From the NCBI GenBank assembly GCA_964396965.1, contig CAYNGD010000031.1, positions 1-14,141 of the forward strand: DNA of 14,141 bases, given 5' to 3'. The notes under the pieces are model-generated. The model saw only the letters and a list, made by a program, of their open reading frames with translations. It made no database searches and was not told where the DNA came from. Every line of letters starts with the position of its first letter. The first letter of the stretch is position 1. The stretch is from JABMRW01 sp964396965. Lineage in GTDB: Bacteria > Chloroflexota > Dehalococcoidia > Dehalococcoidales > BS750m-G39. Made by a program: the position numbers and the translations under genes. This document shows, piece after piece, positions 6,985 through 13,391 of the stretch.

Positions 6985-7923
6985 CTAACGATAGCCCGCC
7001 AGCGGTATTTCCAGCCCACCCAGCATCACCGCCAGCAGCGCTTTCTGCAGGTGCAGCCGGTTCTCCGCCTGGTCAAAGACCACCGACCGTTGGCTATCTA
7101 GAATCCCCACTGCCACCTCCTCCCCGTGATGGGCCGGCAGGGGGTGCATCACGATGGCGTCCTCCCTGGCCAGGGAGAGCAGCTTATCATCAACCTGGTA
7201 TCCGGCAAACGCCTTGCGCCGGGCTTTGGCCTCGGCCTCCTGCCCCATGCTGGTCCAGACATCGGTATAGACAATATCGGCATCGGTGACCGCCTGGCGG
7301 GGGTCGTCGGTGCCGAATATCTCGGCGCCGGTGCCCAGGGCGGTGTTCCGCGCCAGACTCAGGCTCTCATTATCAATAGCATAGGCGGGGGGACTGGCTA
7401 TCCTGAAACGCATTCCGCCTAAAGCCGCCGCCAGCATCAGGCTGCGGGCGACGTTATTACCGTCGCCGATATAGGCCAGGGTGAGGCCGGCCAGCTCCCC
7501 CTTTTTCTCGCAGATGGTCATGAGGTCGGCCAGGGCCTGGCAGGGGTGCTCGCGGTCGGAGAGGGCGTTTATCACCGGCACGCTGGCGTAGCTGGCCAGG
7601 GTCTCCAGGGTCTGCTGGGAGAAGGTGCGGACGGCCATGGCATCAACATAGCGGCTGAGCACGCGGGCGACATCGGCCACCGATTCCCGCTCCCCTAGCC
7701 CGACCTCGGCCGGGGAGAGATAGACCGTCTGGCCGCCCAGCTGGCGCATGGCCAGCTCAAAGCTGACACGGGTGCGCAGCGAGGGCTTCTGGAACATTAT
7801 CGCCAGCGTCTTGCCGGTAAGGGTTGACACCCAGCCCTGCGCTTTCATGTCAATGGCATCCGAGAGCAACCGGCGGACGTCCTCGACACCCATGTCGGCA
7901 ATCGAGAGTAAATCTTTCTTCAT
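6985..7923 (-). CDS. argF: Ornithine carbamoyltransferase
   Basis: Joins carbamoyl phosphate and ornithine to give citrulline in arginine synthesis. 312 residues. Carbamoyl-phosphate site PSLRTR (47-52) and HPCQALADL (HPCQ 126-129) are present, as is the OTC-type ornithine-side loop DVWTSMGQE (SMG 225-227), which separates it from aspartate carbamoyltransferase. Odd: the usual HCLP signature reads HPLPAHHGEE (260-269), so the conserved Cys is Pro, as in the HPLP of aspartate carbamoyltransferase. OTC is still the better call because of the SMG loop and the GEEV and DQAENRLHLQKALL C-terminal pattern. It is the first gene of the five-gene minus-strand operon and has its own promoter immediately upstream. 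Confidence 0.93.
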   Translation of the reverse strand: MKKDLLSIADMGVEDVRRLLSDAIDMKAQGWVSTLTGKTLAIMFQKPSLRTRVSFELAMRQLGGQTVYLSPAEVGLGERESVADVARVLSRYVDAMAVRTFSQQTLETLASYASVPVINALSDREHPCQALADLMTICEKKGELAGLTLAYIGDGNNVARSLMLAAALGGMRFRIASPPAYAIDNESLSLARNTALGTGAEIFGTDDPRQAVTDADIVYTDVWTSMGQEAEAKARRKAFAGYQVDDKLLSLAREDAIVMHPLPAHHGEEVAVGILDSQRSVVFDQAENRLHLQKALLAVMLGGLEIPLAGYR

Positions 7924-7930
7924 TGACCTC

Positions 7931-7958
7931 AGTATAACACGAAAAAGGAATTATTCAA
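7931..7958 (-). promoter_or_regulatory. Promoter of the argF-der-plsY-gpsA operon
   Basis: Minus strand: -35 TTGAAT (7953-7958), 16-base spacer, -10 TATACT (7931-7936, five of six consensus bases) preceded by TGT, which forms an extended -10 (TGn). The -10 ends 7 bases before the argF ATG, so transcription should begin at or one base before the start codon. The GAGG just ahead of the ATG would then be in the promoter, not in the message. It lies between the MFS stop and argF, so argF need not depend on readthrough. Confidence 0.65.
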
Positions 7959-7990
7959 CAGAGCTTGCAGAGGTAAAAAAACAGGGGGGA

Positions 7991-9196
7991 CTAAAGGGGC
8001 ATAGCCCTAACGCCGGTCTCCGGCAGCCTGAGAGCCAGGTAGACGCCAACCGCCGACAGGCCGGCCAGAATCATAAGGTTCAGGTTAAGAGTGCCGGTAA
8101 TATCCAGAATATACCCCGCCAGCCAGGGCCCGACCAGCCCTCCGGCATAGCCAATGGACATCACCATCCCGCCCGCCCGGCCGATACCCTCTACCGGCAC
8201 CAAATCGGGCAGAAAGGCCATTATTATGGGAAACTGGGCACCGGCGGCCAGGCCAACCACAACCACAACCACCCAACCCAATGACAGAGGGGCATATATG
8301 GCACCAACTAACGCCAGGGCGAACAGGACAAAGGACGGCCAGAGGAACAGCTTCCTCGAACCAAACCTGTCCGATGCCCACGGCGCGGCGAAGTTAAGCG
8401 GAATACTCACCCAGGACATCACCGAGGCCATAAGGGCGGCCAGAGCCGGCGGTGCCCCCTTAGCCATCATCAACTGCGGCGCCCATCCCAGCCAGGTAAA
8501 GATAACATAATTTATAATAAAGAACAGGACAGCTACCAGCCAGAGGGTGCCATTGCTCCATATGCGGTAAGATGACCTCTTTATCGCAGCTATCGGCTCA
8601 CTTTGCCTGCGGCCAGGCTGAGGCTCTCTAATCACAATCCACCACATAATAGCCACCGCTGCCGCCGGGATACTCCAGATATAGAAGACGCCCTGAAAGC
8701 TATTGGTTATCGGGAAAACCGCCGGCAGGGTGATGGCCAGGGAAAGAGAGATGCCGAAAACTATCCCGGTGGTATATATGCCGGTGGCAAAACCGATTTT
8801 CTGCGGCGGGAACCAGCCGCCTACCAGCTTGGGTAGATTGGGCAGAGCCAGGCCTAAGCCGACCCCGTAGAGGCAGGTAAATAAAAGCAGTGTCCAGAAG
8901 TCAGTGGCCAAGCCCCTGAGCAGACTGCCGGCGGCGATAACAATAACACCGATGCCGGCGGCCTGGCGGATGCCGATCCTGTCGGCGAGGGCACCGCTGG
9001 GTATGGCAATTGCCGCCAGGACAATAAGGGGAACGGAAAAGATGAGCCCGGATTGGGCGTAACTCAGGCGCAATTCATCGGCAATAATATGCATTACCGG
9101 GGGGACACAGAACAGGGGGGTCTCCAGGGCAAAGCCCATCAGCCAGGCGCAGACCAGAATAACCCAGGAGCTTCGCGGTTTTGCTGCTGGCGGCAA
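7991..9196 (-). CDS. MFS transporter, substrate unknown
   Basis: Membrane transporter of the major facilitator superfamily, 401 residues with about 12 hydrophobic segments. The MFS loop 2-3 motif is visible as GALADRIGIRQAAG near residues 68-81. A second half begins after the central loop (REPQPGRRQSEPIAAIKR) and repeats the motif weakly as APWASDRFGSRKLF. No residue pattern lets me name the substrate. The start is TTG at 9194-9196: AGGGAGG (9202-9208) lies 5 bases upstream, and no in-frame ATG is close by. The gene is read divergently from the DUF4342 gene and its promoter shares an inverted repeat with that gene's promoter. It lies upstream of argF on the same strand with a 67-base gap. Confidence 0.88.
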   Translation of the reverse strand: MPPAAKPRSSWVILVCAWLMGFALETPLFCVPPVMHIIADELRLSYAQSGLIFSVPLIVLAAIAIPSGALADRIGIRQAAGIGVIVIAAGSLLRGLATDFWTLLLFTCLYGVGLGLALPNLPKLVGGWFPPQKIGFATGIYTTGIVFGISLSLAITLPAVFPITNSFQGVFYIWSIPAAAVAIMWWIVIREPQPGRRQSEPIAAIKRSSYRIWSNGTLWLVAVLFFIINYVIFTWLGWAPQLMMAKGAPPALAALMASVMSWVSIPLNFAAPWASDRFGSRKLFLWPSFVLFALALVGAIYAPLSLGWVVVVVVGLAAGAQFPIIMAFLPDLVPVEGIGRAGGMVMSIGYAGGLVGPWLAGYILDITGTLNLNLMILAGLSAVGVYLALRLPETGVRAMPL

Positions 9197-9201
9197 ATAT
9201 G

Positions 9202-9208
9202 CCTCCCT
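9202..9208 (-). promoter_or_regulatory. Ribosome binding site supporting the TTG start of the MFS gene
   Basis: Minus strand AGGGAGG followed by CATAT and TTG. The strong match and 5-base spacing are the reason to accept a TTG start. Confidence 0.7.
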
Positions 9209-9252
9209 AAAGACTTAAGTACGGTTGGCCAGGTCTTAAAGGCCTCAACAAG

Positions 9253-9280
9253 GTTATCGCATAGGCCGAGCCTGTGTCAA
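9253..9280 (-). promoter_or_regulatory. Candidate promoter of the MFS gene
   Basis: Minus strand: -35 TTGACA (9275-9280, perfect), 16-base spacer, -10 GATAAC (9253-9258, four of six) with TGC just upstream as an extended -10. The predicted transcript would begin near 9246, giving a leader of about 50 bases. The -10 is weak; the perfect -35 and TGn motif carry the call. Confidence 0.5.
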
Positions 9281-9296
9281 CAATGAGTCTTGACAC
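9274..9296. promoter_or_regulatory. Inverted repeat GTGTCAA-N9-TTGACAC between divergent promoters
   Basis: Perfect 7-base inverted repeat with a 9-base centre (CAATGAGTC). Each arm contains the -35 box of one divergent promoter (minus strand 9275-9280, plus strand 9290-9295). It may be just two back-to-back -35 boxes or an operator for a dimeric regulator acting on both transcripts. Confidence 0.6.
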
Positions 9297-9318
9297 CCTC
9301 CATCCGACCACTTAATAT
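9290..9318 (+). promoter_or_regulatory. Promoter of the DUF4342-phosphatase pair
   Basis: -35 TTGACA (9290-9295, perfect), 17-base spacer, -10 TAATAT (9313-9318, four of six). Predicted start near 9325, leaving a leader of about 14 bases that still includes the full AGGAGG ribosome site at 9327-9332. Confidence 0.7.
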
Positions 9319-9338
9319 TCCTTATTAGGAGGAAAACT

Positions 9339-9593
9339 ATGGCCACCAAGGAGAGGTTCACCATTGACGGGGATAAAGTGGTCGCCAGGGTCAAGCAGCT
9401 AATACACGAAGGCAACATCAGAAGGGTGCGGGTTATCCACGAGGGGCGTACCGTGCTGGAGATTCCCCTCTCGGTGGGGGCGCCAGCGGCGGCGATAACC
9501 ATCATGGCCGCCCCGCTGCTGGCCGCGCTGGGTGCCTTTGCCGCCCTGGTTACCGAGTGCACCATCGAGGTGGAGAAGACGGAGGAATCGTAG
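9339..9593 (+). CDS. DUF4342 family protein
   Basis: 84 residues, function unknown. The N-terminal half (about 1-30) is a small helical region of the form found in DUF4342 proteins, EGNIRRVRVIHEGRTVLEIPLSVG (about 24-47) is the conserved core, and a hydrophobic stretch follows (APAAAITIMAAPLLAALGAF), ending in ALVTECTIEVE. The hydrophobic part may lie in or against the membrane. The start has an ideal AGGAGG 6 bases upstream. Its stop is 4 bases before the start of the histidine phosphatase, so the pair is likely one transcript from the promoter at 9290-9318. The family assignment is by recalled sequence pattern. Confidence 0.85.
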   Translation: MATKERFTIDGDKVVARVKQLIHEGNIRRVRVIHEGRTVLEIPLSVGAPAAAITIMAAPLLAALGAFAALVTECTIEVEKTEES

Positions 9594-9597
9594 GCCA

Positions 9598-10230
9598 ATG
9601 ACCGAAATCATCTTGGCCAGGCACGGCGAGACCGAGTGGAACGTGGGGGAGGTCTTCCGGGGGCGGATTGATATTGAGCTGAACCAGACCGGAATAAAGC
9701 AGGCGGAGCTGCTGGCGGAATACTTGAGCGGGCAGGAAATAGAGGCCGTTTACTCAAGCCCGCTAAAGCGGGCGCTAAAGACGGCGGAGGCGGTCGCCGG
9801 CCGCCACCGCCTCAGGGTGGAGGTCAGCCCCGGCCTTATTGACGGCGACTTCGGCCAGTGGCAGGGCTTATCGCTACGGGAGGTCAAAGATAAATATGGC
9901 CAACTCTATGAGCAGTGGGAGGAAAGCCCGCAACTGGTAAAGATACCGGGCGGCGAGAGCCTAGAGGAGGTAAGGGAAAGAGCCTTAAAAGTGATGAACC
10001 AGGTAATAGCCAGACATAGCGGGGCGGTGGTGCTGGTAGCCCACCGGGTGGTGAACAAGGTCTTGATATGCGCCCTGCTGGGGCTGGACAACTCCCACTT
10101 CTGGAATATTAGGCAGGACGTCGGTGGCACCACCTTTTTTAGCTATCAGAACGGGCGGCTGGTGCTGACCAAGCACAACGATACCTCGTATTTAAAACCG
10201 CTAAAGAGAGCTGAACTAGGGGACTTTTAG
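9598..10230 (+). CDS. Histidine phosphatase family protein (phosphoglycerate mutase-like)
   Basis: 210 residues. Belongs to the branch of the histidine phosphatase superfamily that includes CobC (alpha-ribazole phosphatase) and broad-specificity phosphatases; the substrate cannot be told from sequence. Seen: RHGETEWN with the phosphate-accepting His9, SSPLKRALKTAEAV (53-66), and the second catalytic His149 in VLVAHRVVN. The catalytic acid position, usually Glu in a LxExxFGxWxG pattern, reads LIDGDFGQWQG, with Asp82 in its place. The ATG at 9598 gives the family's standard N-terminus; the frame stays open upstream to 9532, but those extra residues overlap DUF4342 and have no family match. GGAGG lies 12 bases upstream and a nearer AGG 3 bases upstream. 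Co-transcription with DUF4342 is likely. Confidence 0.92.
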   Translation: MTEIILARHGETEWNVGEVFRGRIDIELNQTGIKQAELLAEYLSGQEIEAVYSSPLKRALKTAEAVAGRHRLRVEVSPGLIDGDFGQWQGLSLREVKDKYGQLYEQWEESPQLVKIPGGESLEEVRERALKVMNQVIARHSGAVVLVAHRVVNKVLICALLGLDNSHFWNIRQDVGGTTFFSYQNGRLVLTKHNDTSYLKPLKRAELGDF

Positions 10231-10263
10231 AGGGGGTTGCCCAGCTTTAAAAGTACGTTTTAA

Positions 10264-10425
10264 TTCCCACCCTCCCACCCTACAGAAGTGATACTTCTAT
10301 CAACTCCCTTAAACGGTGGAGGGAAAAATAATATTCCGCCAGTTGGGGGCGGGGAAAGAGAGCCTTAAAGGGAAACCCTTTTGGGCGGGTGGGTATGGGA
10401 AGAAAAACACTGGTTAAAATAGGGG
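10264..10425 (+). repeat. Structured intergenic repeat, copy B
   Basis: Fills most of the 202-base gap between the phosphatase and the Mop gene. Parts: the same 18-base box TTCCCACCCTCCCACCCT (10264-10281); hairpin 1, AGAAGT-GAT-ACTTCT (10284-10298); hairpin 2, CCGCC-N7-GGCGG (10336-10352); hairpin 3, AAAGGG-AAA-CCCTTT (10367-10381); G-rich arm GGGCGGGTGGGTATGGGAA (10383-10401), which can pair imperfectly with the box; then TTAAAAT and a G-run that supplies the ribosome site of the next gene. Compared with copy A, hairpins 1 and 2 hold paired base changes that keep the stems. The repeat starts about 34 bases after a stop codon and runs nearly to the next start, as in copy A. Confidence 0.8.
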
Positions 10426-10432
10426 GTGAAGC

Positions 10433-10642
10433 ATGAAAATAAGTGCCCGCAATGTGCTCAAAGGCAAGGTGAAACAGGTCAAGCCCGGTGCCGTCAACAC
10501 CGAGGTCACCGTGGCCCTGGAAGGCGGCAATGAGGTGGTATCGGTCATCACCAAGACCTCCGCCGAGAGATTGGGGCTGGCCCCGGGCAAGGAGGTCTAC
10601 GCCGTCATCAAGGCCACCAACGTGATGATTGCCACCGATTAA
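10433..10642 (+). CDS. Molybdopterin/molybdate-binding protein (Mop/TOBE domain)
   Basis: 69 residues, a single Mop-type TOBE domain of the kind that binds molybdate or molybdenum-pterin as an oligomer and is thought to store or buffer molybdenum in the cytoplasm. The family pattern is clear: MKISARNVLKGKV at the N-terminus, the central EVTVALEGGNEVVSVIT and the closing AVIKATNVMIATD. The ATG follows GGGGGTGA at a suitable distance. No molybdate transporter or cofactor gene is in the window. It lies downstream of repeat copy B and 34 bases ahead of polA, which seems to have its own promoter. Confidence 0.92.
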   Translation: MKISARNVLKGKVKQVKPGAVNTEVTVALEGGNEVVSVITKTSAERLGLAPGKEVYAVIKATNVMIATD

Positions 10643-10661
10643 GCCAGAAACTCCCTTTCTC

Positions 10662-10670
10662 TGCTATAAT
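10662..10670 (+). promoter_or_regulatory. Extended -10 promoter of polA
   Basis: TGC followed by a perfect TATAAT (10665-10670), six bases before the polA ATG at 10677. No good -35 is visible at 16-18 bases upstream, which is usual for extended -10 promoters. Transcription should start at or next to the A of the ATG, giving a leaderless message. No ribosome site is seen in the 34 bases between mop and polA, in agreement. Confidence 0.65.
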
Positions 10671-10676
10671 TAGACT

Positions 10677-13385
10677 ATGGGAAAGTTCCTTCTGGTGCTG
10701 TTCGACGGCAACGCCCTGCTCCACCGCGCCTACCACGCCCTGCCCCCCCTCACCGTGCGCCAGACCGGCGAGAGCGTCGGCGCCGTCTACGGCTTCGCTC
10801 TAATGCTGCTCAAGGTCATCAACGAGCTCAAGCCCAGCCACTACGCCATCGCCTTCGACATGAAGGGGCCCACCTTCCGCCACGAGCTCTTCGACCAGTA
10901 CAAGGCCCAACGCCCGGAGACCCCGCAGGAGCTGGTGGGGCAGCTGGGGCGGGTAAAGCAGCTGGTGACCGCCTTCAACATACCCATCTTCGAGTTGCAG
11001 GGCTACGAGGCCGACGACATCCTGGGCGCTCTAAGCCAGCAGGCCAGCCAGAAAGATGTCGATACCATCATCGTCACCGGCGACGCCGACACCATGCAAT
11101 TAGTTTCGCCCAGGGTGAAGGTGCTCTACCCCAAGCCCAGGGGGGGATTCAGCAACACCACCCTCTACGACGAGGCGGCGGTCGCCGAGAAGTACGGGGT
11201 AGAGCCGGAGCAGATTGCCGACTTCAAGGGGCTGGTGGGCGACCCCTCGGACAACATCCCAGGCGTGGCCGGCATCGGCGCCAAGACGGCGGCCAAACTC
11301 CTCGAGCAGTTCGGCTCCATAGAGCAAATCTACGAAAATATAGATAAGGTGACGCCACCCAAGCTCCAGAGCCTGCTCAGGGAGAGCGAGGCCATTGCCC
11401 GCCAGAGCAAGGAGCTGGCCACCATCGTCACCCGGATTCCGGTAACTTTAAAGCTGGACGACTGCCGGGTGAGCCAGTACGACCGCAACAAGGTGACCTG
11501 GCTCTTCCGCGAGCTTGAGTTCGCCAGCCTGCTGCCCAAGCTGCCCCAGTTGGAGACCGAAGCCGCCAGTGTTGAAGCTAAACCGCCGCAGGGAAACTAT
11601 AAAATCGTAAACGAAGCCAAAGAGCTGGATAAGCTAATAAAACGCCTGTCCGAGGCCAAATCTTTTGCCTTCGACACCGAGACCACCGGCCTCGACCCGA
11701 TGGCGGCCAAGCTGGTGGGACTGTCCTTTGCGCCGGCACCGGGGGAGGCCTACTACATCCCGGTGGGGCACGAGGGGCTGGAGACGATAAGCCAGCTGCC
11801 CCTGGAAGAGGTCATCGCTAGCCTCAAGCCGCTTATGGAAGACGAGAAACTGGCCAAGCTGGCCCACAACGGCAAGTACGATATGACGGTGCTGACCGAA
11901 CACGGCCTAGCCGTACAGAATTTAACCTTCGACAGCATGATTGCCGCCTACCTGCTGGGGGAGAAGTCGCTGAGCCTGAAAAACCTGGCCTTCTCCAGGC
12001 TGGCCGTCGAGATGACGCCGATAACCGAGCTCATCGGCAAGGGGGCCAAGACTATCCCCATGTCCCGGGTGGAAATCGCCCGCGCCACCGACTATTCCAG
12101 CGCCGACGCCGACATGACCTTGAGGCTGGCTAAAGTATTCGAGCCGGAGCTCAAGGAGCAGGGGCTGTGGAAGCTGTTCACCGAGGTCGAGCTGCCGCTG
12201 ACGCCGGTGCTGATGGGCATGGAGAGAACCGGGGTGGCCCTGGACGTTGATTTATTAAAGGAGATGTCCCAGCGCCTGGGCGGGCAGCTACGGACATTGG
12301 AGAATGATATATATGAGAGCGTCGGCCACCAGTTTAACATCAACTCGCCGCAGCAGTTGAGCAGCGTTCTCTTCGAGAAGCTAAAGCTGCCCACCGCCCG
12401 CAAGACCAAGGGCGGCTACTCCACCGGCGCCGCCATACTGGAGGAGCTGCGCGGCGTCCACCCCGTGGTCGGCCTTATCCTGGACTACCGCCAGCTGAGC
12501 AAGATAAAGTCCACCTATATCGACGCCCTACCTAGCTTAATCAACCCCAGGACGGGGCGGGTGCACACCAGCTTCAACCAGACGCGTACCGCCACCGGAA
12601 GGCTCTCCTCCAGCGACCCTAATCTACAGAATATACCGGTGCGTGGGGAGATGGGCAGGGAGGTCAGGCAGGCCTTCATCGCCCCCAAGGGCTCGCTGTT
12701 GCTTTCGGCGGACTACTCGCAGATTGACCTGCGCGCCCTGGCCCACCTCTCCCAGGACGAGAGCCTGACCAGCGCCTTCCGCCACGACGAGGACATCCAC
12801 AGCGCCACCGCCGCCCAGGTCTTCGGCGTTGACCCACCCAAGGTTACCCCGGAGATGCGGCGGGTGGCCAAGACGGTCAACTTCGGCGTCATCTACGGCA
12901 TGAGCGACTACGGCCTGGAGCAGGCCAGCGGTCTGACCAGGGAGGAGGCAGCCGCCTTCATCAGCGCCTACTTCGAGAAATACCCCGGGGTCAAGCAGTA
13001 CCTGGAATCGACCAAGGAAAAGGCTCGAAAAGATGGCTATGTCCAGACCATCCTGGGCCGGCGGCGGGCCATCCCCGAAATCAACCACGCCAACCGCCAG
13101 CTTCGGGAGGCCGCCGAGAGGATGGCCATCAACATGCCGGTGCAGGGCACCTCGGCCGATATCATCAAGGTGGCCATGATTAACCTCGACCGGGAGATAG
13201 CCAGACGCCAGATCAAGAGCAAGATGCTGCTACAGGTACACGACGAGCTTATCTTTGAGGTGCCCCAGGCCGAGGTTGACCAGATGAGCAAGATAGTCCC
13301 CGAACTGATGACCTCGGCCATAACCTTGAGCGTCCCCCTGAAAGCCACCGTCAAGACCGGCCCCAACTGGGGGGAGATGGAATAA
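10677..13385 (+). CDS. polA: DNA polymerase I
   Basis: Repair and Okazaki-fragment polymerase, 902 residues with three domains. 5'-3' nuclease (about 1-290): LLVLFDGNALLHRAYHALP, GYEADD (109-114), TGDADTMQLV and GLVGDPSDNIPGVAGIG. 3'-5' proofreading domain (about 305-490) with its acidic residues intact: DTET (D333, E335), NGKYD (D402), YSSAD (Y473, D477). Polymerase domain: TGRLSSSDPNLQNIP, motif A DYSQIDLR (679-686), O-helix RRVAKTVNFGVIYG (R728, K732, F736, Y740) and motif C QVHDE (H855-E857). Odd: motif A has Asp684 where DYSQIELR, with the steric-gate Glu, is usual. The start matches the family's N-terminus. mutM follows 6 bases after the stop, a natural repair pairing. Confidence 0.98.
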   Translation: MGKFLLVLFDGNALLHRAYHALPPLTVRQTGESVGAVYGFALMLLKVINELKPSHYAIAFDMKGPTFRHELFDQYKAQRPETPQELVGQLGRVKQLVTAFNIPIFELQGYEADDILGALSQQASQKDVDTIIVTGDADTMQLVSPRVKVLYPKPRGGFSNTTLYDEAAVAEKYGVEPEQIADFKGLVGDPSDNIPGVAGIGAKTAAKLLEQFGSIEQIYENIDKVTPPKLQSLLRESEAIARQSKELATIVTRIPVTLKLDDCRVSQYDRNKVTWLFRELEFASLLPKLPQLETEAASVEAKPPQGNYKIVNEAKELDKLIKRLSEAKSFAFDTETTGLDPMAAKLVGLSFAPAPGEAYYIPVGHEGLETISQLPLEEVIASLKPLMEDEKLAKLAHNGKYDMTVLTEHGLAVQNLTFDSMIAAYLLGEKSLSLKNLAFSRLAVEMTPITELIGKGAKTIPMSRVEIARATDYSSADADMTLRLAKVFEPELKEQGLWKLFTEVELPLTPVLMGMERTGVALDVDLLKEMSQRLGGQLRTLENDIYESVGHQFNINSPQQLSSVLFEKLKLPTARKTKGGYSTGAAILEELRGVHPVVGLILDYRQLSKIKSTYIDALPSLINPRTGRVHTSFNQTRTATGRLSSSDPNLQNIPVRGEMGREVRQAFIAPKGSLLLSADYSQIDLRALAHLSQDESLTSAFRHDEDIHSATAAQVFGVDPPKVTPEMRRVAKTVNFGVIYGMSDYGLEQASGLTREEAAAFISAYFEKYPGVKQYLESTKEKARKDGYVQTILGRRRAIPEINHANRQLREAAERMAINMPVQGTSADIIKVAMINLDREIARRQIKSKMLLQVHDELIFEVPQAEVDQMSKIVPELMTSAITLSVPLKATVKTGPNWGEME

Positions 13386-13391
13386 AAGCAA

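Noticed and set aside
7974..8006. Possible terminator of the MFS gene: GGGC-TAT-GCCC hairpin, then a run of seven T on the minus strand
   Set aside because: The stem is only 4 bases and the T run starts over ten bases later, after CCCCCC; not a convincing intrinsic terminator.
10414..10420. TTAAAAT at the end of repeat copy B as a promoter for mop
   Set aside because: No TATAAT-quality match or matching -35 at good spacing; the similar segments in copy A suggest it belongs to the repeat. It cannot be excluded without start mapping.
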